A DNA stretch of 64,000 nt from Bog-473 sp963721585 (GTDB taxonomy: Bacteria > Actinomycetota > Acidimicrobiia > Acidimicrobiales > RAAP-2), in assembly GCA_963721585.1 (NCBI GenBank), contig CAVRJN010000007.1:620001-684000 (forward strand), given 5' to 3'. Of the stretch, positions 41,285-49,174 are shown piece by piece (the stretch's first letter is position 1; each line of letters opens with the position of its first letter). The position numbers and the translations under genes were made by a program. The notes under the pieces were generated by a model. The model was not told the origin of the DNA. It saw only the letters and a program-made list of their open reading frames with translations, and did not search any database.

Positions 41285-42513
41285 GGCGCGCCCAGCAGGT
41301 CGTAGAAGGCGGTGTAGTTCCCGATGACATCGACCACGTCGTCCGAGCCACCGGCAGCGCTGGTCACGGCCGCCACGGGATCAGGCTCGGTGGTGTGCGT
41401 CACGCCGCCATAGTGCAGGCGGACCGAGAGATCGCGGTAGCGGTCGCCCGTGGCGACCACGGCCCGATCGGTCAGGCGCTCGTAGGGGACGTCCCACAAC
41501 CAACTGGGATCGGCGCCGTCGGCGATCCGCGCGTTGATGCTGACGACCAGCGGCGCCTTCGAGCCGGCCACCAGGTCGAGCAGCTCGCCCCAGCCAGCCG
41601 GGTTCTTGGCCAGCATGAGGCGGGCCCGCACGTCGCCGAACGATCGCACCGTGAAGCGTCCCGCCACTTCCTCGACCCCCTCCATGGCGGCCAGGGCCCG
41701 GAGGGCGTCGACACCGGACGCCTCGGCGGCAACGGCCGCCATCAGCGCATTGGACTGGTTGAACCGGCCGGGCAACGCCAGCCGCACCGCTGCGCTCCGC
41801 CCGTCGGCCCACTCGCCGCGTGCGGTGCCGTCCGCTGCGACCTCGAGTGTCGCCTCCGGGTCGGGGCGGGCGAAGCCGCAGCCGGCACAGGACCAGCGGC
41901 CCGTGGTGAACTCGATGCGGCCCTCGCACGAGGGGCAGCCCACGGCATCGTGCTGCCACCGAAGCCCGGCACCCACCCAGTGCACGTCGCGGGCAACGCC
42001 CGCCCCCCACACCACGAGGGGGTCGTCGGCGTTCGCCACGACGTGGGTGTGCGGTGCGGCGGCCAGCGCCGCCCGCCAGCTCCCGGCGATCATGCGCACC
42101 TCGTTGGTCCGGTCGAGCTGGTCGCGCGAGAGGTTCAAGAGGAGCACCACCGAGGCCCCGGTGGCCGTGAGGACGCGCGGCAGGTAGACCTCGTCGGTCT
42201 CGAGGACGGCGCGCCCCGCCCTGCTGCCGGCGAGCGCGGCAACGAGCCCCGGGGGCATGTTGGAACCGGTCTCGTTGCTCACGACGTCGTCACCCGACGC
42301 GCCGAGCCCGACCGTGAGGAGCCTCGTCGTCGTGGTCTTCCCGTTGGTCCCCGTGACGAGGGCAACCTGGCGCCCCGCGCTCAGGTGCTCGAGCAGCAGC
42401 GGGTCCACGCGCAGGCCGGCCCGACCTCCGGCAACCGTGCCCTGGCCGCGCCCGAGGCGGCGCGAGGTCGCGTTGACGACGCGCGTCGTCGCACTGGCGA
42501 GCTGCGGCCTCAC
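41281..42513 (-). CDS. murT: Lipid II isoglutaminyl synthase, Mur-ligase-like subunit MurT
   Basis: 410 aa. ATP-binding GTNGKTTTT, Mur-ligase central domain (NLSRDQLDR, ANADDPLVV). A zinc ribbon inserted between strands has four Cys in CPSC and CAGC at about residues 196-216, a MurT/GatD hallmark. The C-terminal DUF1727 domain is DVRARLMLAKNPAGW..VVSINARIADGADPSWLWDV. With GatD it converts D-isoGlu to D-isoGln in the peptidoglycan stem. It overlaps the upstream HAD-PlsC gene and the downstream gatD by 4 nt each, so the three form one operon. Confidence 0.94.
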   Translation of the reverse strand: MRPQLASATTRVVNATSRRLGRGQGTVAGGRAGLRVDPLLLEHLSAGRQVALVTGTNGKTTTTRLLTVGLGASGDDVVSNETGSNMPPGLVAALAGSRAGRAVLETDEVYLPRVLTATGASVVLLLNLSRDQLDRTNEVRMIAGSWRAALAAAPHTHVVANADDPLVVWGAGVARDVHWVGAGLRWQHDAVGCPSCEGRIEFTTGRWSCAGCGFARPDPEATLEVAADGTARGEWADGRSAAVRLALPGRFNQSNALMAAVAAEASGVDALRALAAMEGVEEVAGRFTVRSFGDVRARLMLAKNPAGWGELLDLVAGSKAPLVVSINARIADGADPSWLWDVPYERLTDRAVVATGDRYRDLSVRLHYGGVTHTTEPDPVAAVTSAAGGSDDVVDVIGNYTAFYDLLGAP

Positions 42514-43886
42514 CGAGGGGGCTTGCTGCGGGCCAGCTCCTCGGGAGTCGGCTCGTGGCGCACCCTCGCCTCGGGGGGCAGCAGCGCGCTGATTGCACCC
42601 ATGATGGCGTCGGTGTCCGTCTTGGCGTCGGTGAGCGACAGCGGCACCGGCCGGCCCACCCGCACCGTGATCTTCGGCGGGTTGCGTACAAGAGTGAAGT
42701 CAGGCACTCGTGCTGAACGCGGCCAGACCTTCTCGGTCCCCCAGATCCCGACGGGCACGACGGTTGCCCCCGTCGACGCCGCCAGCCTCGCCGTTCCCGT
42801 CTTGCCGTGCAACACCGGATCGAAGAAGTCGTACCCGCGTGGGATGGTGCCCTGCGGGAGGACGATCACCACCTCACCCGCCTTCAGCGCGGACTCGGCG
42901 GCGCGCAGCGATGCGCCCGAGCCGCTGCCGCGATCGACGGGTATGCCGCCGATGGCGCGTGCGATCATGCCCACGACGGGCGCGTCGAAAATCTCCTTCT
43001 TGCCGAGGAAGCGCACCGGCCGCCCGATGGCGCGCGCCACCAGTGCCAGCGCGGCCACGTCGAAGTAGCTGCGGTGGTTGGAGGCCAACAGCACCGGACC
43101 GCGTCGGGGCACGTTCTCGATGCCGGCGATGTCGAAACGCGCATAGGGGAAAGACAGCTTGCGGACGAACGGGCGGAGCATGTGGTACGGCTCGAGCCCG
43201 ACGACACTGGGGACGCCCGGCGGGCGGTCCCAATGCTCCACGGCCCAGCGCCGGGTCGTGGCCACCACGCTCAGCGAGGGGTCGGGATTGACGGCATGCG
43301 GCGTGCCCACGCTGGAGAGCAGCGGCACGTCGAAGATGCTGTCACTGCAGGCGTGGCAATCGGCCAGGTCGATCCGGTTCTCGTCGGCCCAGGCGCGCAC
43401 GGCGCGCAGCTTTCCGGTCCCCCAGACGAAGCCCTCGTAGAGGCGGCCCGTGTAGCGACCGTCCTCGGTCTCGTATGCGGTCGCGACGAGATCATCGAAG
43501 CCGAGGGCCTCAGCGAAGGGAGCGATCATGTCGGCCGGCGTCGTGGTCGAGAGTACGAGCCGATGGCCCTCGGCCCGGAATTCGGCCAGGCGCTGCGGGG
43601 CGAACGGGGCGACGATCTCGCTGAGTGCGGAGACGGCCCGCCGGCCGGCGGCCTGGACCTTTTCCTGGTGCCAGCCCTTCGCCACCCGTGCGGCCGCCCG
43701 GACCAGGCCCATGGAGAGGAGGTTCTCCCCAAGGCGGTCGTTGACCGCGTAAAGGATCTTGTCACCCGGGAGCGAGCGCCCCTCGGGCAGCACTCCCTCC
43801 TCCATGAGGGCACGGTTGAGGACCTGGCCCGAGGCCCGGCACAGCAGCGTGCGGTCGAGGTCGATGAAGACGGCGCTCTTCGCCAC
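42510..43886 (-). CDS. HAD-IB hydrolase fused to a PlsC-type acyltransferase
   Basis: 458 aa from a GTG at 43886. The N-terminal HAD-IB domain has motif I D9-L-D-R-T (FIDLDRTLL), motif II LVLSTTTPAD, motif IV ACSDSIFDVPLL. The C-terminal PlsC domain has NHRSYFD and LPQGTIPRG. This two-domain fusion is known from actinobacteria and would combine phosphate removal with acylation of glycerol-phosphate lipids. No Shine-Dalgarno precedes the GTG. A TAGGCT -10 lies 8 nt before it, so the message is probably leaderless. First gene of the operon with murT-gatD, linking phospholipid and peptidoglycan precursor genes. Confidence 0.9.
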   Translation of the reverse strand: MAKSAVFIDLDRTLLCRASGQVLNRALMEEGVLPEGRSLPGDKILYAVNDRLGENLLSMGLVRAAARVAKGWHQEKVQAAGRRAVSALSEIVAPFAPQRLAEFRAEGHRLVLSTTTPADMIAPFAEALGFDDLVATAYETEDGRYTGRLYEGFVWGTGKLRAVRAWADENRIDLADCHACSDSIFDVPLLSSVGTPHAVNPDPSLSVVATTRRWAVEHWDRPPGVPSVVGLEPYHMLRPFVRKLSFPYARFDIAGIENVPRRGPVLLASNHRSYFDVAALALVARAIGRPVRFLGKKEIFDAPVVGMIARAIGGIPVDRGSGSGASLRAAESALKAGEVVIVLPQGTIPRGYDFFDPVLHGKTGTARLAASTGATVVPVGIWGTEKVWPRSARVPDFTLVRNPPKITVRVGRPVPLSLTDAKTDTDAIMGAISALLPPEARVRHEPTPEELARSKPPR

Positions 43887-43894
43887 AGGTAGGG

Positions 43895-43922
43895 AGCCTA
43901 AAGCAGTTCGGATAGTTGTCAG
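43895..43922 (-). promoter_or_regulatory. Candidate promoter of the HAD-PlsC/murT/gatD operon
   Basis: CTGACA (43922-43917) and TAGGCT (43900-43895), 16 nt apart, read toward the GTG at 43886. The -35 sits inside the first arm of the adjacent perfect hairpin. Confidence 0.45.
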
Positions 43923-43998
43923 GGGGGCACCGAGCCCCCCTGACAACGGGCCCGGAATTAGGAGAAGGGATCGCCGGGGGGGAGGGCGATCCCTTCTC
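43915..43998. repeat. Two consecutive perfect 14-bp hairpins
   Basis: First: GTTGTCAGGGGGGC (43915-43928), loop ACCGA, GCCCCCCTGACAAC (43934-43947). Second: GAGAAGGGATCGCC (43962-43975), 9-nt loop, GGCGATCCCTTCTC (43985-43998). They are 14 nt apart, have no U-tract, and lie between two divergent genes, so termination is not an obvious role. Confidence 0.75.
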
Positions 43999-44100
43999 AA
44001 GACTCATCAGGTTCAGAGGGGGGGCTTCCGAATACCTGCGGTCTGACGTTTATTTTGGCGGCATCTCGTCGATCAGTCAAGCAGCTTTAGCAGATACTTT

Positions 44101-44119
44101 CTATCAGTTATAGTGATAG
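44101..44119. promoter_or_regulatory. Palindrome CTATCA-N7-TGATAG, possible LysR-type box
   Basis: Perfect 6-bp arms with a 7-nt AT-rich centre, 40 bp upstream of the lysR start. Size and AT content fit the dyad of an autoregulatory LysR-type site. Confidence 0.5.
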
Positions 44120-44159
44120 CCAACGTAACTCCGGCAAGCATTTCCGAAGGGGTTGGCCG

Positions 44160-45068
44160 ATGGAACTGAAACACCTGCAAGCGCTCCTGGGCATCGCGGA
44201 CACCGGCAGCTTCTCGGCCGCCGCCATGTCCATCGGCACCGTGCAGTCCAACGTATCGGCGCATGTGGCCAGGCTCGAACGCGAGCTCGACGTCCAGCTC
44301 GTCGATCGGGCCTCGGGACGGCTGACCGAGGAGGGCGAGGTCGTGGTCGCCCGGGCGCGCCAGGTGATGAACGAGCTCGAAGCGCTCGTCTCCGACGTGT
44401 CGGCGCTCCGGGAGGAGGTCGTCGGCACGGTGCGCCTCGGCATGATCGGGACGACGGGTCGCTGGTTGGTGCCCCAGCTCTTCGACCTGCTCCGGGTGCG
44501 GCACCCGCATGTCCATCTGAATGTCGCCGAGGGCTCGAGCGTCCAGCTCGAACAGCAGCTCGCCTCGGGCCAGCTCGACCTGGCCGTGGTCACGTTCCCC
44601 CTGAGCGGCGACGAGATCATGGCGGCCCAACTCTTCGACGAGGACCTGGTGGCCGTCCTGCCTCCGGGACACTTCCTGGGCCGGGAGACCTCGCTCCCCC
44701 TGGAGCGACTGTCGGAGGTCGAGCTCTTGCTGCCGGCGCCGGGCACCGCGCTGCGGGCCGAGATCGACGGCGCCACGGGGCCCGCCCGCATTGAATTGCG
44801 GCCCGCCATGGAGCTCGATGGCGTGCGTCTGATCGCCTCCCTGGCCTTCGACGGGTACGGCGCCGCCATCCTGCCCGCCACCGCTGTCCCCGGACATCTG
44901 CGCGGCCGTTTCTCGGTGCTCCCGGTCGAAGGTCTCCCCCGCCGGCGGGTCGGCGTGGCTCAGCGACGGCGGGGCCTGCCGTCGGCTCCGGCCCGGGCGG
45001 TCATTGACGTCCTCGGCATCGTCGTCAACGACGTCCTCTCCATGCCGGAGGGCATTCACCCCACCTGA
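44160..45068 (+). CDS. LysR-family transcriptional regulator
   Basis: 302 aa. N-terminal wHTH: MELKHLQALLGIADTGSFSAAAMSIGTVQSNVSAHVARLERELDVQLVDR. The C-terminal periplasmic-binding-like effector domain starts VGTVRLGMIGTTGRWLVPQLF. The target is unknown; its only divergent neighbour is the HAD-PlsC/murT/gatD operon, 270 bp away across the twin hairpins, making that operon a candidate. Confidence 0.93.
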   Translation: MELKHLQALLGIADTGSFSAAAMSIGTVQSNVSAHVARLERELDVQLVDRASGRLTEEGEVVVARARQVMNELEALVSDVSALREEVVGTVRLGMIGTTGRWLVPQLFDLLRVRHPHVHLNVAEGSSVQLEQQLASGQLDLAVVTFPLSGDEIMAAQLFDEDLVAVLPPGHFLGRETSLPLERLSEVELLLPAPGTALRAEIDGATGPARIELRPAMELDGVRLIASLAFDGYGAAILPATAVPGHLRGRFSVLPVEGLPRRRVGVAQRRRGLPSAPARAVIDVLGIVVNDVLSMPEGIHPT

Positions 45069-45104
45069 ACCGGCCGGCGCACAACAGCGGTGGCGGCCTG
45101 CCCT

Positions 45105-45153
45105 CACGCAGGCGCTGTGTCAGGCAGGCGTTGTGTCAGGCAGGCGCTGTGGG
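45105..45153. repeat. Short tandem repeat, about three 16-bp units
   Basis: The unit GGCAGGCGYTGTGTCA recurs around 45105-45153 across the end of the GNAT gene. It contains that gene's stop codon, so unit number can change the C-terminus. Confidence 0.6.
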
Positions 45154-45756
45154 CTCCCGCCACATGGTCCAAAGCGTCGGCCCGTCGTCCGGGAGCGGCA
45201 CCTCCTCGACGACCTCGAACCCGTGGCGCCGGTAGAAGGGCAGGTTGCGCTCTTTGGACGACTCGAGGTAGCAGGGGACGCCCTCGGCGTCACAGTGCTC
45301 GAGGACCGGGCGCAGCAGCGCGGTGCCCACCCCCCTGCCCTGTTGCTCCACGGCGGTGCCCAAGGTGGCCAGGTACCAGTGCGGCTGGCGGGGATGCTTG
45401 GTCTCCATGAGCGACAAGAGGCGCAGCGTGGTCCCCAGGTTGGAGACCACGTAGGGCAACACGGGCCACAGGGCGAGGATACCGCTGAGCCCCGTCTGCA
45501 GTGGCTTGCCGGCGGGGGCCCAGATGGCCGAGCCGCTGTAGCCCTCGGTCGTGTAGCAGCCCCCGAAGGGGAGATAGTCGGCCTGCATCTGGGTGCGGAA
45601 GAACGCGCGCAGGGCGGCCTCGCGGCGCGCCTCGTTGCGGAAGATGTGCGAAGAGACCGGGTCGTCGAAGAAGGTGCGCGCCAATTGCGCGGCCATGGCG
45701 GTGACGTCGCCCTTCGTGGCGCGCCGGACTACTGGCAGGGCAGGCTCGAGAACCAT
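45136..45756 (-). CDS. GNAT-family N-acetyltransferase
   Basis: 206 aa from the ATG at 45756; an ATG at 45789 would add 11 residues. GNAT motif A is LATLGTAVEQQGRGVGTALLRPVL with the acetyl-CoA Q/RxxGxG/A loop. The C-terminal motif B is ESSKERNLPFYRRHGFEVVEEV. Substrate unknown. Its 5' end overlaps the 3' end of the upstream acyltransferase gene by 28 nt. Confidence 0.9.
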   Translation of the reverse strand: MVLEPALPVVRRATKGDVTAMAAQLARTFFDDPVSSHIFRNEARREAALRAFFRTQMQADYLPFGGCYTTEGYSGSAIWAPAGKPLQTGLSGILALWPVLPYVVSNLGTTLRLLSLMETKHPRQPHWYLATLGTAVEQQGRGVGTALLRPVLEHCDAEGVPCYLESSKERNLPFYRRHGFEVVEEVPLPDDGPTLWTMWREPTAPA

Positions 45757-48062
45757 GGCGGAGTCGATGGTGGCAGAGGCCCCGCCCATTCGCCACCCGG
45801 CGACGCCGTGGCATGGGCCTGGCCCAGGGTCGCGAGCTCCGGGTCCAGTTGCTGCCCGACGAAGATCCCGCCCGACTGCGTGAAGTGCACGCCGTCGTTG
45901 CAGCGCACGTTGACCTGGCCGACGGTCGGCGAGAACTTGTCGTCGGGAGAGACCAAGGTGTTCAAGTCGAAGACGAAAACCCGGGACCCGTCGCTGCCCG
46001 AGGGCGTTGTGGCGGCCACCGCCCGCATGGTCGCGTTGTCGAGCGTCGCCCGCGCCGGCACATCCTCCGGCCAGGGCGCGCCGGAGGGAGAGACCCCGCT
46101 GTCGTAGAACGGGGTCGTCATCAGGACGACGCTGGCGCCCTTGGAGCCGAGGACGGCGACGGCCTGGCGGAAACGGTTGGCCACGTACTCATCGAAGCCG
46201 GGCTGGCCGAGGTTCTGCCATTGCCCCCCCATCTCCTGGTCGAAGGTCTCGCCGCGCCCCAGGTAGACGACAACGTCGGGGTTGTACGCGTCCACCCACG
46301 CGCGCCAGGTGTCGAACAGCGAGTTCGGGTTGCCACCGACGTCGCACGGCGCGGTGGGGCTCACCGTGTAGAAGAGGACACGGATCTGGGCCTGCATCGA
46401 GACCGAGCAGCCGGGGGTCCCCTCGTTGACGATCTGCACGTTGTACGGCCGCGCCTCCTCGGCCAGACCCACGCCGAGCGAGCCGGCAAGGGAGTCCCCG
46501 ACCAGCAGCACCTTGACAGGTTTGGACGAGGTCGCCGCCGGAACCGCGGGCGAGAGGAACCGGGGGGCCGTCGTCGTGGTGGTGGTCGGGGCCATCGTCC
46601 GCGGGCCGGGGAGGGAGGGCACGGAAGTGAGCGCGCCGGCGAGCGTCGCCGTCGCGGACGACGTCGTGACCGAGGACGGCGCACTGACGCTGAGTTGCGT
46701 ACCCTGCAGCTCGGCCGCCCCCACCGGGACGAGCATGCTGACGCACACCGTGCCGATGGCGACCGCCGCCCCGACGGGCGCCGCCACCCAGGATCGCCAG
46801 CGCGTCAGAGCCCCGCGGCGGATCGGCATCTCCACCACTTCGTAGCTGACGGCGGCGATGGCGGCGGTGACGGCGACGCGGACCACGAAGAGCGGGTAAG
46901 GGCCCAAATGCAGCCGTTGCCCGCTCATGACGAGAACGACAGGCCAATACCAAAGGTAGATGCCGTAGGAGATCCGACCCCCTTGGGGAAGGGGCGGCAC
47001 TTCCAGGAGGCGGACCACCAGGGAGCGGGGCGCCACCGCGCAACCGAGGACGACCCCGCCCGCCGCCAGGCTGGCCAACATGAACCCACCGCTGAAGGCG
47101 AACGTCGAGGTCTCCGAGGTCGTGGCCCACAGCGCGGCGGTTCCGGCGACACCGGCGAGGGCGAGCGCCGAAGCGGTGCGGGTGAACCAGGGGCGGCTGC
47201 TCCCCTCTCGCCAGAGCACCAGCCCGATGGCGATTGCGGCACCGACCAGCAACGCCTGGGCGCGGGTGTCCGTGCCGTAGTAGGCGCGGCTGGTGTACCC
47301 GTTGGGGGCCTGCAGCGCCATGAGCAGCGCGGAGGCCAGTGAACCGAGACACGCGACAGCGAAGAGAAGCTGGAGCCGCCGGCGGCGCACCCATGCCGGG
47401 TCGGCCCGGGCGGGGGTCGGCCCACCGAGAACCAACCGGCCTCCGCCGAGCACGGGGATGGAACGTCGTTGGGCGCGTCGTATGGCGCGCTGCCGGGCGC
47501 GGCGTCCGACGAGCCGCGGGCGGCGTGGTCCCCGGTATGTGGTCCCGAGCTTGAGCACCCCGAGCACCACCAGCGGCCAGACCAGGTAGAACTGCTCCTC
47601 GATCGCGAGCGACCACGTGTGCAGCAGGGGCGACGGCTGGGAGGACAGCGTGAAGTAGCTCGCACCCGCATGAATGGAGTACCAGTTCGAGACATAGAAG
47701 ATCGCCGAGAGCGCGTCACCGAGGATGTGCGGGGTGGCCAGGATCCTGGGCACGACGGCCAGGACGATGCCGATGACGGCCACGAGGAGGAACAGCGCGG
47801 GCAGGAGCCGCCGGGCGCGGCCGGCCCAGAAACGTCGGAGGCGGATCGTTCCGGTGCCCGCCCACTCCTTGACCAACAGGGACGTGATCAGGAATCCGGA
47901 CAGGACGAAGAACGAATCGACGCCGTAGAAACCTCCGGGCACCGAACTGAGACCGGTGTGGAAGGCGATGATGGCCAGCACTGAAAGGGCCCTGATGCCA
48001 TCGAGCCCGCGAATGCGGCTCAGCGTCGGGTTTCCCCCGGGTGCGTTAGCGTCCGTGTCCAT
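45729..48062 (-). CDS. OafA/YrhL-type acyltransferase 3 with C-terminal SGNH domain
   Basis: 777 aa. It starts at an ATG, followed by the conserved RGLDGIRALSVLAIIAFH with the catalytic-type His, GVDSFFVLSGFLIT and ten or more membrane helices to about residue 450. A Ser/Thr/Pro linker leads to an extracytoplasmic SGNH/GDSL-like domain (VLLVGDSLAGSLGVGL; end DGVHFTQSGG with the DxxH of the triad). Such enzymes transfer O-acyl groups from cytoplasmic donors to surface glycans or peptidoglycan outside the membrane. The gene is divergent from the oxidoreductase at 48185. Confidence 0.9.
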   Translation of the reverse strand: MDTDANAPGGNPTLSRIRGLDGIRALSVLAIIAFHTGLSSVPGGFYGVDSFFVLSGFLITSLLVKEWAGTGTIRLRRFWAGRARRLLPALFLLVAVIGIVLAVVPRILATPHILGDALSAIFYVSNWYSIHAGASYFTLSSQPSPLLHTWSLAIEEQFYLVWPLVVLGVLKLGTTYRGPRRPRLVGRRARQRAIRRAQRRSIPVLGGGRLVLGGPTPARADPAWVRRRRLQLLFAVACLGSLASALLMALQAPNGYTSRAYYGTDTRAQALLVGAAIAIGLVLWREGSSRPWFTRTASALALAGVAGTAALWATTSETSTFAFSGGFMLASLAAGGVVLGCAVAPRSLVVRLLEVPPLPQGGRISYGIYLWYWPVVLVMSGQRLHLGPYPLFVVRVAVTAAIAAVSYEVVEMPIRRGALTRWRSWVAAPVGAAVAIGTVCVSMLVPVGAAELQGTQLSVSAPSSVTTSSATATLAGALTSVPSLPGPRTMAPTTTTTTAPRFLSPAVPAATSSKPVKVLLVGDSLAGSLGVGLAEEARPYNVQIVNEGTPGCSVSMQAQIRVLFYTVSPTAPCDVGGNPNSLFDTWRAWVDAYNPDVVVYLGRGETFDQEMGGQWQNLGQPGFDEYVANRFRQAVAVLGSKGASVVLMTTPFYDSGVSPSGAPWPEDVPARATLDNATMRAVAATTPSGSDGSRVFVFDLNTLVSPDDKFSPTVGQVNVRCNDGVHFTQSGGIFVGQQLDPELATLGQAHATASPGGEWAGPLPPSTPPWFSSLPCQ

Positions 48063-48099
48063 GCAGCGTCTGGCCCCACCGTCCCTGGCGGCGTCCCTC

Positions 48100-48116
48100 C
48101 CCCCACATAGTGGGGG
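48100..48116. promoter_or_regulatory. Palindrome CCCCCAC-ATA-GTGGGGG
   Basis: Perfect 7-bp arms in the 122-bp gap between divergent starts (48062 and 48185). Could be an operator shared by both genes; not followed by a T-tract. Confidence 0.4.
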
Positions 48117-48184
48117 AACGTCGGTCTTGGCCGCAACTTACCGTCCCGGCGCACACCGGAGCCGCACTCCGCGATGACCGCCGC

Positions 48185-49174
48185 GTGCTGAGAATCGGGA
48201 TCCTCGGGGCGGCCCGCATCACCCCCACCGCCCTTCTCAAGCCGGCCCGGAGGACGGGGGGCGTGACCGTCGCCGCGGTGGCGGCGCGCGACCACGAGCG
48301 AGCGTCGGAATTCGCCCGTAAGCAGGGAATTCCCCGCGTGGTCGGCAGTTACGCCGCCCTTGTGGAGGATCCCGAGATCGACGCGGTCTACAACCCCCTC
48401 CCCAACGGGCTGCACGGCTACTGGACGATTGCCGCCCTGAGGGCCGGCAAGCACGTGCTCTGCGAGAAGCCCTTCACGGCCAACGCCGACGAAGCCCGGG
48501 CAGTGGCCGAGGCCGCCAACGGCAACCCGGGTGTCGTCGTGATGGAGGCCTTCCACTACCAGTACCACCCGCTCACCAAGCGCCTGACAGAGATCGTGCG
48601 CTCGGGGGAGCTGGGCAACATCACCAAGGTCGACGTGGCCTTCTCGGCCCCGCTGTGGAAGAAGGGTGACATCCGCTACCAGCTGGCGCTGGCAGGTGGC
48701 GCCACCATGGACATGGGCTGCTATCCCGTCAGCCTGCTGCGATTGCTGGTGCCCGGTCCGCGGGTGATCAGCGCCGAAGCGAAGCTCTCCTCACCCGGCG
48801 TCGACCGCGCCATGGACGCACACTTCTCGCTGCCCGACGGCGGCAGCGCGCACATCGGCTGCTCCATGTTCTCGTCCTCGGTGCTCCGTCTGCACGCGGA
48901 CATCACGGGCGACAACGGCAAGATCTCGGTCTTCAACCCCTTCGCCCCCCAGCACGGGCACCGCATGAAGGTCACGACGTCGCTCGGCACCCGCAAAGAG
49001 CGATTCAGCCGGAAGGCGAGCTACGACTTCCAGCTCGAGGCCTTCGTGGCCGCGGTAGAGGAGGGGTCGTCGTTCCCGACGACGGCAGCCGACGCCATCC
49101 GTACCATGGAGCTCATCGACGCCATCTACACCGCAGCCGGGCTCCCCGTGCGCCAGCCGACCCCGGTCCTCTGA
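48185..49174 (+). CDS. Gfo/Idh/MocA-family oxidoreductase
   Basis: 329 aa from the GTG at 48185 (VLRIGILGAARITP), where the Rossmann fold begins; the frame is open upstream without similarity. The motif GKHVLCEKPFTANADEA includes the catalytic-type Lys of EKP. The substrate-binding beta sheet follows with EAFHYQYHPL and GGATMDMGCYPVS. NAD(P)-dependent sugar or cyclitol dehydrogenase; precise substrate unknown. Its stop shares a base with the tldD start. Confidence 0.9.
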   Translation: MLRIGILGAARITPTALLKPARRTGGVTVAAVAARDHERASEFARKQGIPRVVGSYAALVEDPEIDAVYNPLPNGLHGYWTIAALRAGKHVLCEKPFTANADEARAVAEAANGNPGVVVMEAFHYQYHPLTKRLTEIVRSGELGNITKVDVAFSAPLWKKGDIRYQLALAGGATMDMGCYPVSLLRLLVPGPRVISAEAKLSSPGVDRAMDAHFSLPDGGSAHIGCSMFSSSVLRLHADITGDNGKISVFNPFAPQHGHRMKVTTSLGTRKERFSRKASYDFQLEAFVAAVEEGSSFPTTAADAIRTMELIDAIYTAAGLPVRQPTPVL

